From Methylotenera sp. (GTDB lineage Bacteria; Pseudomonadota; Gammaproteobacteria; Burkholderiales; Methylophilaceae), in the NCBI RefSeq assembly GCF_029946165.1, contig NZ_JAQSDZ010000001.1, forward strand, positions 352,442-416,441: a stretch of 64,000 nucleotides of DNA. Direction: 5' to 3'. Each line of letters begins with the position of its first letter. Position 1 is the stretch's first letter. Positions 30,182-40,962 of this stretch are shown piece by piece. The notes below the pieces were generated by a model. It saw only the letters and a program-made list of their open reading frames with translations. It searched no databases and was not told the DNA's origin. The position numbers were made by a program, and so were the translations under genes.

Positions 30182-31306
30182 TTACTCCAAGGTTAGGCGA
30201 GCAACATTACTTTTAGTTTTATCGCTCAAATCAACATTCTGACCTGAAAATGTAAGCTTGGTTGCCTTTGCATTGCCAATCAGCATTTTAAAAGGAGGCA
30301 AGCCGTTGAAGCCATCTTCGCTATTCGCTTTTAACATTTTTTCATAGACGACTTCGCCATGCTTATCGGTGATGCGTACCCATGTTTGTTCTGTCACCGC
30401 AATATTCACGCTTTTAACTACTGCGGCAGTTACGCTATTTGGCTTTAGACCATTATTAGCTAGTTCGGGCGCTTTCGCATCCGTAGCACTTGCTTTAGCA
30501 CTCGCTGTGGGCGGCGTTGTTTTTGCGGCATTTTCTTTAAACGTATTGAAGTCTACAGCCGCCTCTTTTGGCATCTGAAGATTTTGTGTGGTAACCATCG
30601 AGCCACTCGACTGTTGTGTTTGTTCAGGTCTAGTAACAGCGGCACTCGCGGTAGCTTGATTGGGCATAACCTGACTGGGGATTGCTGTTACATCGCCATT
30701 TACTTCGGCAGGCACATTCTCGGCAGCTTCCGCGTCAACGGTATCAGTTTGTGTTACACGCTCCGCTTCTGGCAAGGCAACTTCTGGCAGCATAGCAACC
30801 TCTGGCACCATTGCTTCTATCGGGGTGTTAACAAGATCTTCCGCCACCTTATTCATTGGCTTCTGCATATAATTAATATAGTAAAACATAGTGGCAGTAG
30901 CAAGTAACACTAAACTAAACAGCAATAAATACTTTAGTAGAGAAGAAGAACCACCCTTACCTGGCATCACTTGGTTCATAGAGGTTTTTACAATTAAGGT
31001 GCCCGGGGTAACGTCTGGCATACGTACACGATAGCTCGCTAACAAAGGCTCGGCATCTAACTCTAAATAACGTGCATAGTTACGTATAAAACCACGTGTA
31101 ATCGCTGCTGGAGGTAAACTAGAAAAATTATTATTTTCTAAAGCCTCAATTTGCTTAATACTAAAACGCAAATTATTTGATACGTCTTTTAATGATAGAT
31201 TTTTTGCATTCCTAGCGTCAAAAAACACCTCGCCTAATGGCGCAAAACCTATCATCTCCACCTCTGTAAAGTTTGCTACAGCTTCGTCCGCCATGTTATT
31301 TTCCAC
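30182..31306 (-). CDS. rodZ: Cytoskeleton/cell-shape protein RodZ
   Basis: N-terminal HTH (LSLKDVSNNLRFSIKQIEALENNNFSSLP), single TM, C-terminal DUF4115-like domain; upstream of ispG. Confidence 0.92.
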   Translation of the reverse strand: MENNMADEAVANFTEVEMIGFAPLGEVFFDARNAKNLSLKDVSNNLRFSIKQIEALENNNFSSLPPAAITRGFIRNYARYLELDAEPLLASYRVRMPDVTPGTLIVKTSMNQVMPGKGGSSSLLKYLLLFSLVLLATATMFYYINYMQKPMNKVAEDLVNTPIEAMVPEVAMLPEVALPEAERVTQTDTVDAEAAENVPAEVNGDVTAIPSQVMPNQATASAAVTRPEQTQQSSGSMVTTQNLQMPKEAAVDFNTFKENAAKTTPPTASAKASATDAKAPELANNGLKPNSVTAAVVKSVNIAVTEQTWVRITDKHGEVVYEKMLKANSEDGFNGLPPFKMLIGNAKATKLTFSGQNVDLSDKTKSNVARLTLE

Positions 31307-32069
31307 TCTCTAATAACTTAGCTTGCATAGAATTTGGATACTGGCGTCTTAATTGTAAAGCGTAACTAGCTTCAGCATCCTTGCCACCAACAATGCGCTC
31401 AATCTGAATGCCCAACCACAACACTTCCGGTCCTGGTCTGCTTAACATCACAGTTTGTAAAGTTTTCTTTGCCGCAATTGCATCATTACGTTTAAATTGT
31501 AATGAGGCTAGTTGGTAGGCCGCCACTTGCGAAAGTGGCTCAATTTGCAAAGCTTGTTGTAGATAATTCTCTGCGCTTACTAGATTATTTTTACGCACAG
31601 AGCAAATAGCTGCATTGGTATAAGCCATAGCAGGCGTGGCATAGAGCGGGTTTTTAAGCGCCGCTAAAAACTGTGCAATGGATTCATCCACTCTATTTCT
31701 AGCACATAAAAAACTACCATAATTATTATGCGCTTCGGAATTCAATGGCTCTAACTGAATTGCCTTTTTAAAATTCGCATCAGCTACATCATCTTTGCCA
31801 AGTTCGGCGTTCACTAAACCTAACCCATTGTAAGCTGGAGCAAAAGTAGGATCAATTTTAATAGCAACATTGAATTCTTCTAAAGCAATTTCTAATTGTT
31901 TTTGCTGAAAATAAACTGAACCCAAATCAGCATGAGCGCGTGCGCGAGATTTTGTATTTTCAGTGTCTTTATCTTGCTGTTGCTGATTGGCACACCCAGC
32001 ACCAAACAAACCAATCGCCAATAACGTAAACAATAATTTTAAAACACCTAATTTCATCTCTGGCCTCAT
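31296..32069 (-). CDS. pilW: Type IV pilus biogenesis/stability lipoprotein PilW (PilF), TPR
   Basis: Lipobox [12 protein letters not shown] repeats, rlmN-pilW-rodZ synteny. Confidence 0.92.
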   Translation of the reverse strand: MRPEMKLGVLKLLFTLLAIGLFGAGCANQQQQDKDTENTKSRARAHADLGSVYFQQKQLEIALEEFNVAIKIDPTFAPAYNGLGLVNAELGKDDVADANFKKAIQLEPLNSEAHNNYGSFLCARNRVDESIAQFLAALKNPLYATPAMAYTNAAICSVRKNNLVSAENYLQQALQIEPLSQVAAYQLASLQFKRNDAIAAKKTLQTVMLSRPGPEVLWLGIQIERIVGGKDAEASYALQLRRQYPNSMQAKLLESGK

Positions 32070-33169
32070 TCAGCAATTACAATTGGAATTCTATTTGCCG
32101 TACGTTTAGTTTTATCTAATACCTTACCCGCCAGCTGACCACATGCGGCATCAATATCCTCACCACGCGTTTTGCGTACCGTCACCACATAACCTGCTTG
32201 CATGAGAATATCGCGAAACACTCGAATATGGCTAGCTTTAGATGTATCGTAGCCACTGTTCGGAAACGGATTAAATGGGATTAAATTGAATTTGCATGAT
32301 ACGTTTCTTACTAAATCCAGTAACTGATGCGCATGTTCAACCGTATCATTCACGCCATCCAGCATCACATATTCAAACGTAACGAAATCGCGCGGCGCTT
32401 TTTCTAAATAACGATTACACGCAGCCATTAACTCTTTAAGCGGATATTTTTTATTGATAGGCACAATCACATCGCGTAGCGCATCGTTAGGTGCATGCAA
32501 GGAAACGGCTAATGCCACAGGACAATCTTCTTTTAACCTATCCATCGCTGGCACCATGCCGCTGGTTGACAGCGTCACGCGGCGGCGGCTTAAGCCATAG
32601 GCATTATCATCCAACATAATTTGCATGGCAGTGACTACGTTATCGTAGTTTGCTAGCGGCTCGCCCATGCCCATCATTACTACATTACTAATGATACGAT
32701 CATTTGCAGAAAGCAAATCGTATCCACTTTCTTGTCTCAGCGACTGGTTAGCAATGGCTAGCTGGCCAATAATCTCTGAAACACTTAAATTTCGGTTAAA
32801 TCCTTGACGGCCTGTACTACAAAATGTGCATTCCAACGCGCAACCAACTTGGCTTGAAATACACAAAGTACCGCGATCATCCTCAGGGATAAACACGGTT
32901 TCAATGCTATTAGCAGTGTCAGCACCAATCAACCACTTACGCGTACCGTCATTAGATACTTGCTCTAACTGCACCGTTGGTAAAGTAATTTCGGCTTCTA
33001 AAACCAACTTCTCGCGTAATACTTTGGCAATATCAGTCATCTGCTCAAAATCATGCACACCAAAATGATGCATCCAACGCATTAACTGCTTGGCACGAAA
33101 AGGCTTTTCGCCTTGTTCCGCGAACCATTGCGCCAGCTGTGGCTGATTGAAATTGAGCAAGTTGACCAA
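32066..33169 (-). CDS. rlmN: Dual-specificity RNA methyltransferase RlmN
   Basis: [41 protein letters not shown]. Confidence 0.97.
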   Translation of the reverse strand: MVNLLNFNQPQLAQWFAEQGEKPFRAKQLMRWMHHFGVHDFEQMTDIAKVLREKLVLEAEITLPTVQLEQVSNDGTRKWLIGADTANSIETVFIPEDDRGTLCISSQVGCALECTFCSTGRQGFNRNLSVSEIIGQLAIANQSLRQESGYDLLSANDRIISNVVMMGMGEPLANYDNVVTAMQIMLDDNAYGLSRRRVTLSTSGMVPAMDRLKEDCPVALAVSLHAPNDALRDVIVPINKKYPLKELMAACNRYLEKAPRDFVTFEYVMLDGVNDTVEHAHQLLDLVRNVSCKFNLIPFNPFPNSGYDTSKASHIRVFRDILMQAGYVVTVRKTRGEDIDAACGQLAGKVLDKTKRTANRIPIVIAE

Positions 33170-33189
33170 AATTGTTTTACCTTTACATC

Positions 33190-33312
33190 AAATAATTCAA
33201 GCTTCTAAATTAGGCAAGGCGTGAATAAAAAATAATGACGCGGCATACATGAAGTATGTAAGGAATTATTTTTTATTCGCAACGCAGCATAATGACGAAG
33301 ATTGAATTATTT
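33190..33312. repeat. Nested inverted-repeat element (copy 1) between rlmN and ndk
   Basis: Outer stem aaataattcaagcttc (33190-33205)/gaagattgaattattt (33297-33312), 15 of 16 paired; inner stem gaataaaaaataat (33223-33236)/attattttttattc (33255-33268), perfect; core acgcggcatacatgaagtatgtaag. Confidence 0.85.
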
Positions 33313-33714
33313 ACCGAAGAAATAGGCGATTTCGATTGCAGCATTCTCTGCTGAATCTGAACCGTGTACCGCGTTAGCATCAATGCTTTCAGCGAAATCA
33401 GCACGAATCGTACCGGCAGCCGCTTCTTTTGGGTTAGTAGCGCCCATTAAATCACGGTTAACTTGAACAGCATTTTCGCCTTCAAGCGCTTGAATCATCA
33501 CTGGGCCTGAAATCATGAATTTTACTAAATCAGCAAAGAATGGACGCGCAGCGTGAACAGCATAAAAGCCTTCAGCCTCAGCTTGAGTCAATTGCGCCAT
33601 TTTGGCTTCAACAACTTTTAAACCTGCGTTTTCAAAACGCGTAAGTATTTTACCGATTACATTTTTTGCCACTGCATCAGGTTTGATGATAGAAAGCGTA
33701 CGTTGAACAGCCAT
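33307..33714 (-). CDS. ndk: Nucleoside diphosphate kinase
   Basis: [43 protein letters not shown]. Confidence 0.98.
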   Translation of the reverse strand: MAVQRTLSIIKPDAVAKNVIGKILTRFENAGLKVVEAKMAQLTQAEAEGFYAVHAARPFFADLVKFMISGPVMIQALEGENAVQVNRDLMGATNPKEAAAGTIRADFAESIDANAVHGSDSAENAAIEIAYFFGK

Positions 33715-33950
33715 AACAACTCCATTAAATTAACTTATTGAAAAGAACGATAAAATACCATTTTTAGCGATTTTAATAAACCATCATTTTAATCATTCGA
33801 ACATACAAATCCTTAAAAATTGCAAATACTTTGGAAATCGCATACTAATGCAATGCAGGACATGACAATCCCTCAACTTTAAAAACAAATCTGCATTTAC
33901 CTGCTTAATTGTTGTTTCAATTTTGTAACAATGTGGCAAAATGATAACTA

Positions 33951-35174
33951 ATGAAACCATCAATCAATACAACGTTACCAATAATGTTTTGCTGCCCCGC
34001 CTGTGGTTTGCTCTGCGATGATTTGGAATTAAATTCAACATCTCCTCTAAGCATCAAAAATGCTTGCGTTAAAGGGGTTAGCTTTTTCGAGAAAGCTTTT
34101 GCTGAAAGCAGTTCTAAACCTAGCGTGGCTGGAAAATCTACCGATTTAAACACTGCGACTCAAGCGGCGGCTGACATTCTACGCAAGGCAAAGCATCCTT
34201 TATTTGCAGGCTTAGGCACTGAGGTGCAAGGCATGCGCTCAATGATGCGCTTGGCAGAGAAAGCTAGCGCCACACTAGATCATATGCATTCCGAAGGCAC
34301 TGTGCGGAACACTTTGGCGATGCAAAATAGTGGCTGGCAAACAACAACGCTGACTGAAGTCAAAAATCGTGCCGATGTAATTTTGGCGATTGGTACTGAT
34401 ATTGTAAGTAGCTGCCCGCGTTTTTTTGAGAAATTAGTTTTGAATACTGACACTTTATTCAACAAACCTAAACCTGAAATCATGTATTTAGGCCTTGCTG
34501 AAGAATCTGTTAAATTACCGGAAATCATGAACGCACTGAATGCGCTCATGAATGCCAAGAATCCTCTGAATAAAAAAGCTGATAATGACTTAATTGGCGG
34601 CGTAACAATCGCGTCACTTAAACAAATTTTAGAAAAATTAAAAGCTGCAAAATATGGCGTAGTGGTTTGGTCGGCAAGCTCCTTAAAGTTTCCGCAGGCG
34701 GAACTCACCGTTCAAAGCATAACTCAACTTATTTCTAAATTAAATGAAACGAATCGTGTTGCGGGTTTACCACTTAACTCTGGTGATGGCGACTCTAGCG
34801 TCAATCACACGAGTACTTGGTTATCAGGCTACCCCACTAGAAATCGCTTCGTGAATGGTCATGCTGAGTATGACGCTTATCACTTTTCTACAAAACAACA
34901 ATTAAACAGTAGCGATGCATTATTATGGGTGAGCACGTTCAATGCGCATCAGCCACCGGCTTGCGATGCACCAATCATTGTTATAGGTCATCCTGATATG
35001 CAGTTTGAAAAGCAGCCAGATGTGTTTATTCCAGCAGGTATTCCGGGCGCTCACCACACAGGCACGATGTTTAGAATGGATAGCTCCGTGGCTATGCCGC
35101 TTAAAAAATTACGCAATAGTGAGCTTCCTAGTTTAAGTGACGTCATCAGCCAAATCGAGGCGAAACTAGCATGA
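33951..35174 (+). CDS. fhcB: Formyltransferase/hydrolase complex subunit B (FhcB; tungsten formylmethanofuran dehydrogenase B homolog)
   Basis: MFCCPACGLLCDDLEL N-terminus, GLGTEVQGMRSMMRLAEKASATLDH; immediately precedes fhcA. Confidence 0.92.
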   Translation: MKPSINTTLPIMFCCPACGLLCDDLELNSTSPLSIKNACVKGVSFFEKAFAESSSKPSVAGKSTDLNTATQAAADILRKAKHPLFAGLGTEVQGMRSMMRLAEKASATLDHMHSEGTVRNTLAMQNSGWQTTTLTEVKNRADVILAIGTDIVSSCPRFFEKLVLNTDTLFNKPKPEIMYLGLAEESVKLPEIMNALNALMNAKNPLNKKADNDLIGGVTIASLKQILEKLKAAKYGVVVWSASSLKFPQAELTVQSITQLISKLNETNRVAGLPLNSGDGDSSVNHTSTWLSGYPTRNRFVNGHAEYDAYHFSTKQQLNSSDALLWVSTFNAHQPPACDAPIIVIGHPDMQFEKQPDVFIPAGIPGAHHTGTMFRMDSSVAMPLKKLRNSELPSLSDVISQIEAKLA

Positions 35175-36847
35175 TTACACTTCTTAAAAACGGCAGAATT
35201 TATGACCCAACCTCGGGTAAAGATGGTGTGGTTCAAGATATTTATATCAAAAATGGTCGCATTATTGCCAAACCTAGCTCTACTGAAAAAATCACACAAA
35301 CTTACGACTTAACTGGCAAAGTAGTGATGGCGGGCGCAATTGATATGCATAGCCATATTGGTGGCGGCAAAGTCAATATTGCTCGAATGATGCTGCCAGA
35401 GTATCAAGAAACTAAAAAATACACCGAGCCTGAAGCGCATGTTTGTTCGCCGAGTTGTAGCCATAATGCTACGCCTAGCGCAACCGATACGGGTTTCCGT
35501 TATATAGAAATGGGTTACACAGCGGCTTTTGAACCAGCGCTCATGCCTGTGAATGCACGCCAAACTCATCTAGAAATGGCCGATACGCCAATGATAGATA
35601 AAGGCGGTTATGCCATGCTAGGTAATGATGATTACTTTTTGCGCATGCTCACGGCAAAAAAAGATCAAAAAGCCATTAATGACTATGTGGCATGGATACT
35701 CAATGCTACGCAATCAATCGGCATTAAAGTGGTGAACCCAGGCGGCATTAACGCATTCAAGTTCAATCAACGCAGATTAGATTTAGACGAAAACAATAGC
35801 CACTACCAAGTTACCCCACGTGAAATATTAAAAAGCCTAAGCACCGCTGTGCATCAGCTTGGCATTGCCAAACCTTTGCATGTACATTGCAATAATTTAG
35901 GAGCAGCAGGTAACTTTCAAACTACGCTAGATACCATGAGCGCATCTGATGGCTTGCCTATGCATCTCACGCATATACAGTTTCACAGCTATGGCACAGA
36001 AGGCGATAAAAAGTTTTCATCCGCCGCTGCGCAAATCTCCGAAGCCTTGAATAAAAACAAACATATTACTGCCGATGTTGGTCAGATTCTATTTGGCCAA
36101 ACGGTCACCGCATCAGGTGATAATATGATGCAGCAGTTGAATGCAAAACATGCCAATCCAAAAAAATCCGTCATTATGGATATTGAATGTGATGCAGGTT
36201 GTGGCGTGGTGCCGTTTAGATACAAAGACCAAAACTACGTCAACGCTTTGCAATGGGCAATTGGACTAGAAATATTTTTATCGGTTGAAGACCCTTGGCG
36301 CATTTTCTTAACCACTGACCATCCAAACGGCGCACCATTTACCAGTTATCCACATTTGATTCGTTTATTAATGGATAAAACCTTTAGGAACGAAGCCTTT
36401 GCCAAACTGAATTTAGACGCACAAGCCATGAGCAACTTAACTTCGCTGGATCGCGAATACAGCTTATACGACATTGCCATTATGACGCGTGCAGGTGCAG
36501 CCAACCTCATTGGTTTAAACGACCGCGGACATTTAGGCGTTGGTGCAGGTGCAGATATTACGATTTACACAGATCAAGCCGACCGTGAAGCGATGTTCGC
36601 TAAACCTGATTATGTATTCAAAGATGGTGAGTTAGTCGTAAAAGACGGCAAAGTGGCTAAAGTCGTTTGGGGTGCAACACATACCGCCAAACCGGCTTTC
36701 GACATTGCCGTAGAAAAAGATTTAAAAGATTATTTTGATAAGTATCACACCATGCAATTGGATAGTTTTAAGATGAATGATGATGAAATAACGAATGATG
36801 GACGTGGTAGCATTATTGTCCATGAAAATAAAAAAGCCTCTCACTAA
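35171..36847 (+). CDS. fhcA: Formyltransferase/hydrolase complex subunit A (FhcA)
   Basis: Amidohydrolase fold: VVMAGAIDMHSHIGGGKVNIARMMLPE...FLTTDHPNGAPFTSYPHLIRLLMD typical of FwdA/FhcA. Confidence 0.95.
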   Translation: MITLLKNGRIYDPTSGKDGVVQDIYIKNGRIIAKPSSTEKITQTYDLTGKVVMAGAIDMHSHIGGGKVNIARMMLPEYQETKKYTEPEAHVCSPSCSHNATPSATDTGFRYIEMGYTAAFEPALMPVNARQTHLEMADTPMIDKGGYAMLGNDDYFLRMLTAKKDQKAINDYVAWILNATQSIGIKVVNPGGINAFKFNQRRLDLDENNSHYQVTPREILKSLSTAVHQLGIAKPLHVHCNNLGAAGNFQTTLDTMSASDGLPMHLTHIQFHSYGTEGDKKFSSAAAQISEALNKNKHITADVGQILFGQTVTASGDNMMQQLNAKHANPKKSVIMDIECDAGCGVVPFRYKDQNYVNALQWAIGLEIFLSVEDPWRIFLTTDHPNGAPFTSYPHLIRLLMDKTFRNEAFAKLNLDAQAMSNLTSLDREYSLYDIAIMTRAGAANLIGLNDRGHLGVGAGADITIYTDQADREAMFAKPDYVFKDGELVVKDGKVAKVVWGATHTAKPAFDIAVEKDLKDYFDKYHTMQLDSFKMNDDEITNDGRGSIIVHENKKASH

Positions 36848-36867
36848 TTTTAAAACGAGAAACCAAA

Positions 36868-37527
36868 ATGAGTAGACTGTACGGAGAACAACATCGCAAA
36901 CTGCAAGATGAGTTTGGCACACGAGGCATGGCTGACCGTGTAGAAGAGCTGGTTTGCAGAACTGAGTTTGATGATGGTGCTAAAGGCTTTATCTCTAGCG
37001 TCAATATGTTCTTTTTATCTACAATCGACCATCAAGGTCGCCCAACCACATCATACAAAGGTGGCGATGCAGGCTTAGTAAAAGTGCTTGATGATACGAC
37101 TTTGATATTCCCAAGTTACGATGGTAACGGCATGTTTTTCTCGATGGGAAATATCACTACCAACCAAAATGTCGGCTTACTATTTATTTCTTTTGAAACG
37201 CCTAATCGCCTGCGCGTGCAAGGCACTGCAAGTATTTCAAAAGACCCTGTTTTAATGGCACATTACAAAGAAGCAGATTTTGTTGTTACTGTAAAACTGT
37301 CTGAATTTTGGCAGAACTGTCCAAGATATATTCCAAAAATGGAAATCGTGCGCGACTCACGTTATGTCCCACGCGAGCATTGCGAAACACCATTAGCAGG
37401 CTGGAAACAACTAGATTTAGTACAAGATATTTTGCCTGAATCCGATGCTAAAAAAGCCAAAGAAATTGGCATTATTCCCATTGAAGAATGGGTGGGTAAA
37501 ATTATTTCAGGCGCGCCTGATGCTTAA
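36868..37527 (+). CDS. Pyridoxamine 5'-phosphate oxidase-family FMN-binding protein inside the fhc cluster
   Basis: GFISSVNMFFLSTIDHQGRPTTSYKGGDAGLVKVLDDTTLIFPSYDGNGMFFSMGNITTNQNVGLLFI split-barrel flavin-binding motif; 20 bp after fhcA, 34 bp before fhcD. Confidence 0.88.
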   Translation: MSRLYGEQHRKLQDEFGTRGMADRVEELVCRTEFDDGAKGFISSVNMFFLSTIDHQGRPTTSYKGGDAGLVKVLDDTTLIFPSYDGNGMFFSMGNITTNQNVGLLFISFETPNRLRVQGTASISKDPVLMAHYKEADFVVTVKLSEFWQNCPRYIPKMEIVRDSRYVPREHCETPLAGWKQLDLVQDILPESDAKKAKEIGIIPIEEWVGKIISGAPDA

Positions 37528-37561
37528 CCAATTAGACGCTTAATTATTTAATAGATAACTC

Positions 37562-38470
37562 ATGATTATTAACGGTGTACAAATAGATGAAACCTTTGCT
37601 GAAGCATTTAATATGCGCGGCACGCGCGTTATCATTACGGCTCAAAATCTAAAATGGGCATATCACGCCGCAAATGCCATGACAGGCTTTGCAACCTCAG
37701 TGATTGGTTGCGGGGTAGAAGCTGGTATTGAACGTGAAATGACCGAAGAAGAAACGCCAGATGGCAGACCAGGCGTGAGCATTTTGATGTTTGCCATGGG
37801 CAGCAAAGTATTAATGCAGCAGCTTGAAACCCGTATGGGACAATGTATACTCACCTGCCCTACTGCTGCGGCGTTTTCTGGCATCGATAGCGATGAAAAA
37901 ATTAATCTAGGTAAAAACTTACGCTTTTTTGGCGATGGTTTCCAAACATCTAAGTTGATTTCAGCCAAACGCTACTGGCGCGTGCCAGTGATGGATGGCG
38001 AATTTTTATGCGAAGAAACTACTGGCATGGTGCGCGCAATTGGCGGCGGCAACTTCTTGATTTTAGCCACATCACAGCCAGCAGCGCTTGCCGCGGCAGA
38101 AGCCGCCATCACTGCAATGAAAAAAATCCCTAACGTGATTATGCCTTTCCCTGGCGGCGTTGTTCGCTCAGGCTCTAAAGTGGGTAGCAAATATAAAACC
38201 ATGTTTGCCTCCACCAACGATGCATTCTGCCCAACACTAAAAGGTGCAACTAATACAGAATTATCGCCCGAAATCGAAAGCGTGATGGAAATAGTGATTG
38301 ATGGCATTGGTTTTGATGACATTGCAGAGTCCATGCGCGTTGGCATACAAGCCATTTGCGATTTAGGTGAAACAAGCGGCGTGAAACGTATATCAGCAGG
38401 TAATTACGGTGGGAAACTAGGCCCTCATCATTTTAAATTGCACGAAATTATGGGTGGCAACTCCTTATGA
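37562..38470 (+). CDS. fhcD: Formylmethanofuran--tetrahydromethanopterin formyltransferase (FhcD/Ftr)
   Basis: MIINGVQIDETFAEAFNMRGTRVIITAQNLKWAYHAANAMTGFATSVIGCGVEAGIE is canonical Ftr. Confidence 0.97.
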   Translation: MIINGVQIDETFAEAFNMRGTRVIITAQNLKWAYHAANAMTGFATSVIGCGVEAGIEREMTEEETPDGRPGVSILMFAMGSKVLMQQLETRMGQCILTCPTAAAFSGIDSDEKINLGKNLRFFGDGFQTSKLISAKRYWRVPVMDGEFLCEETTGMVRAIGGGNFLILATSQPAALAAAEAAITAMKKIPNVIMPFPGGVVRSGSKVGSKYKTMFASTNDAFCPTLKGATNTELSPEIESVMEIVIDGIGFDDIAESMRVGIQAICDLGETSGVKRISAGNYGGKLGPHHFKLHEIMGGNSL

Positions 38471-39270
38471 CCCAACTTACCTTCACACTTAAACAGCCAT
38501 TAACGCACTCACTTGACTGTTCTCAGTTAACGCCTGACCTATTAAAAGGTTTAAACATTAACCAAATAGGGGCAATCGCATTACATGGTCAACGCGTTTC
38601 TGATTTATTTGAGATGAGTGGCGATGATACTGAAAACATTGTATTCAAAAATAGCAGTCAGTTTTTTGATAATGTCGGCAAAAACATGACCTTAGGAAGT
38701 ATCACTTTAGAAGGTGATGCTGGCGCCTATTTAGGCTTTGGTTTAAAAAATGGCACCATCCATTGCACAGGCAATGCGCAAGCTTTTGCTGCATGCAATA
38801 TGGTTAGCGGCTTACTCAAAATTGACGGTAACACAGGTGACTTTCTTGGTGGCGCTTCTTCAGGCTTACGCAAAGGTATGCGCGGCGGCACTGTCATTAT
38901 TAAAGGCAATGCTGGCGACCGCGTGGGCGACCAAATGCGTCGCGGCTTAATTCTCATTGAAGGCAATGTCGGCGACTACTGTGCCAGCCGTATGATTGCG
39001 GGCACCATTGGGATACTTGGCAACGTTGGAGAATATGCCTGCTTTAACATGAAGCGCGGCACATTATTACTGACCAAACTGCCAAAATTGCATGCAACTA
39101 TACAAGACTGCGGCAGCCATACTTTGCCATTTTTAAACCTAATGTTTAAATCTTTCAAACCATTCAACACACAATTTTCTAATATTGAAACAAAGCGCGT
39201 ACAGCGCTTTGTAGGTGACGCAGCCTGTAGTGGCAATGGTGAGATTTTATTAGTTTCTCACTCGTCTTAA
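38467..39270 (+). CDS. fhcC: Formyltransferase/hydrolase complex subunit C (FhcC)
   Basis: Repeated G-x-x-G beta-helix repeats (IHCTGNAQAFAACNMVSGLLKIDGNTGDFLGGASSGLRKGMRGGTVIIKGNAGDRVGDQMRRG) as in FwdC/GltB C-terminal domain; 4-bp overlap with fhcD. Confidence 0.94.
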   Translation: MTQLTFTLKQPLTHSLDCSQLTPDLLKGLNINQIGAIALHGQRVSDLFEMSGDDTENIVFKNSSQFFDNVGKNMTLGSITLEGDAGAYLGFGLKNGTIHCTGNAQAFAACNMVSGLLKIDGNTGDFLGGASSGLRKGMRGGTVIIKGNAGDRVGDQMRRGLILIEGNVGDYCASRMIAGTIGILGNVGEYACFNMKRGTLLLTKLPKLHATIQDCGSHTLPFLNLMFKSFKPFNTQFSNIETKRVQRFVGDAACSGNGEILLVSHSS

Positions 39271-39337
39271 TGCACATTTAAATAATTTTACGGTCTGATG
39301 ATAAAATACCGTTTTATTACAGTTCATTATCAAAAAA

Positions 39338-40273
39338 ATGTCTAAGTATTTAACCGCCGCGCTTTATAAGTTTGTCAGTTTACCCAATTACAAATCTTTG
39401 CAAGCGCCAATTCTAGAAGCCTGTATCAGCAACAACATAAAAGGTACGCTACTTCTTGCTGAAGAAGGCATTAATGGCACGATTGCTGGCTTGCCACAAG
39501 ACATACACAACTTGCTGGATTTTTTGCGTTCAGATGCAATATTTGACAATCGCTTTGCCGATTTAGAGCACAAAGAATCATTTGCTAGCGAACATCCGTT
39601 TTACCGTATGAAGGTTAAACTCAAAAAGGAAATTGTTACGCTTGGTGTGCCTGGCGTTAGTCCAACGAAGAAAGTTGGCACTTACGTTAAACCTGAAGAT
39701 TGGAATGCGCTGATTTCCGACCCAGATGTGATTCTGATTGATACACGCAACGATTACGAGGTTGATATCGGTACGTTCAAAGGTGCAATTGACCCTAAAA
39801 CCACGACTTTCCGTGAATTCCCAGAATACGTTACTGAACATTTTGACAAAACCAAACATAAAAAAGTCGCTATGTTTTGTACAGGCGGTATTCGTTGCGA
39901 AAAAGCCTCTTCATATATGATAGATCAAGGTTTTGAAGAGGTTTTTCACCTGCAAGGTGGCATTCTAAAATACCTAGAAACCGTGCCAGAAGCTGAAAGT
40001 ATGTGGGAAGGCGAATGCTTTGTTTTTGACCAACGTGTAGCCGTTAAGCACAATTTGGAAGTCGGTGAGTTTGACCAATGTTACGCTTGCCGCCATCCAC
40101 TATCACCTGCCGAAATGCAAAGTACTCAATACACGGCTGGCATCTCTTGCCCTTATTGTTACGACAAGTTAACTGAAGAAAAAAAAGCAAGTTTAACTGA
40201 GCGACAAAAACAAGTGATTCTCGCCAAACAACGAGGCCAAATGCATATAGGTGAAAAGCAGAAAAATAACTAA
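39338..40273 (+). CDS. trhO: tRNA uridine(34) hydroxylase / rhodanese-like TrhO (YceA)
   Basis: [27 protein letters not shown]-like; [16 protein letters not shown] rhodanese loop. Confidence 0.93.
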   Translation: MSKYLTAALYKFVSLPNYKSLQAPILEACISNNIKGTLLLAEEGINGTIAGLPQDIHNLLDFLRSDAIFDNRFADLEHKESFASEHPFYRMKVKLKKEIVTLGVPGVSPTKKVGTYVKPEDWNALISDPDVILIDTRNDYEVDIGTFKGAIDPKTTTFREFPEYVTEHFDKTKHKKVAMFCTGGIRCEKASSYMIDQGFEEVFHLQGGILKYLETVPEAESMWEGECFVFDQRVAVKHNLEVGEFDQCYACRHPLSPAEMQSTQYTAGISCPYCYDKLTEEKKASLTERQKQVILAKQRGQMHIGEKQKNN

Positions 40274-40276
40274 GAA

Positions 40277-40945
40277 ATGAACAAATCTCATGAGAAAGAA
40301 GCCATCCGCGCATATTTAAAGCTTTTACAGGCTAAGGGTGCAACTACCAATGTGCTGTATAAGCACTCTTTATTTTTAGACCAACTGGCTGAATCGCTTG
40401 CTGGTAAATCTCTTGAATCGGTAATCTACAGCAAGGTGGTGGATAACGTGTTGAAAGCAACGCCTGAAGAAGATTGGCATACCAATCTTAATACCGCTCG
40501 TGAATTTTATCCATTTTGGATGAATGACATTAAGGCGATTGCTGCCTTTAATTTAAACTATGGTTTTGATGTTTCCGGAATTCAATGGAAACCACTCACA
40601 ACCTCATTAAAAATATTGATCGATAGTTTGAACTCAGAAAGTTTTGATACTGCTGAAAGTTGGCCGTTAAAAGCTTATACGCAAGCCATGCGCGATCAGG
40701 GTGCAGATAAATCACTGGTAGATACACGTATCAAACTTGCTAAAGTGATGGTAATTCGCTTACGTGATGCGCCAATAAAGAACCATAAATCTTATCGTAC
40801 CGCGGCTGATTTAACTTTACCGCTTTTTAAGATGGTAGAAGCTAAACAATTGTTTTTATTGGTAGTAAGGGAGTTTTATAATTTTTGGACTGGCAACCCA
40901 AATGCAGCCAACATGTTACTGAATGATGAGTCTACGTATAATTAA
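40277..40945 (+). CDS. Conserved hypothetical protein (222 aa)
   Basis: Intact ORF 4 bp after trhO; no named domain recognised. Confidence 0.75.
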   Translation: MNKSHEKEAIRAYLKLLQAKGATTNVLYKHSLFLDQLAESLAGKSLESVIYSKVVDNVLKATPEEDWHTNLNTAREFYPFWMNDIKAIAAFNLNYGFDVSGIQWKPLTTSLKILIDSLNSESFDTAESWPLKAYTQAMRDQGADKSLVDTRIKLAKVMVIRLRDAPIKNHKSYRTAADLTLPLFKMVEAKQLFLLVVREFYNFWTGNPNAANMLLNDESTYN

Positions 40946-40962
40946 CGCTGCTTAAGCAAAGA

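Noticed and set aside
34280-34708. 142-aa minus-strand ORF over fhcB
   Set aside because: Antisense shadow ORF of a conserved gene.
37972-38355. 127-aa minus-strand ORF over fhcD
   Set aside because: Antisense shadow ORF; Ftr reading frame clearly real on + strand.
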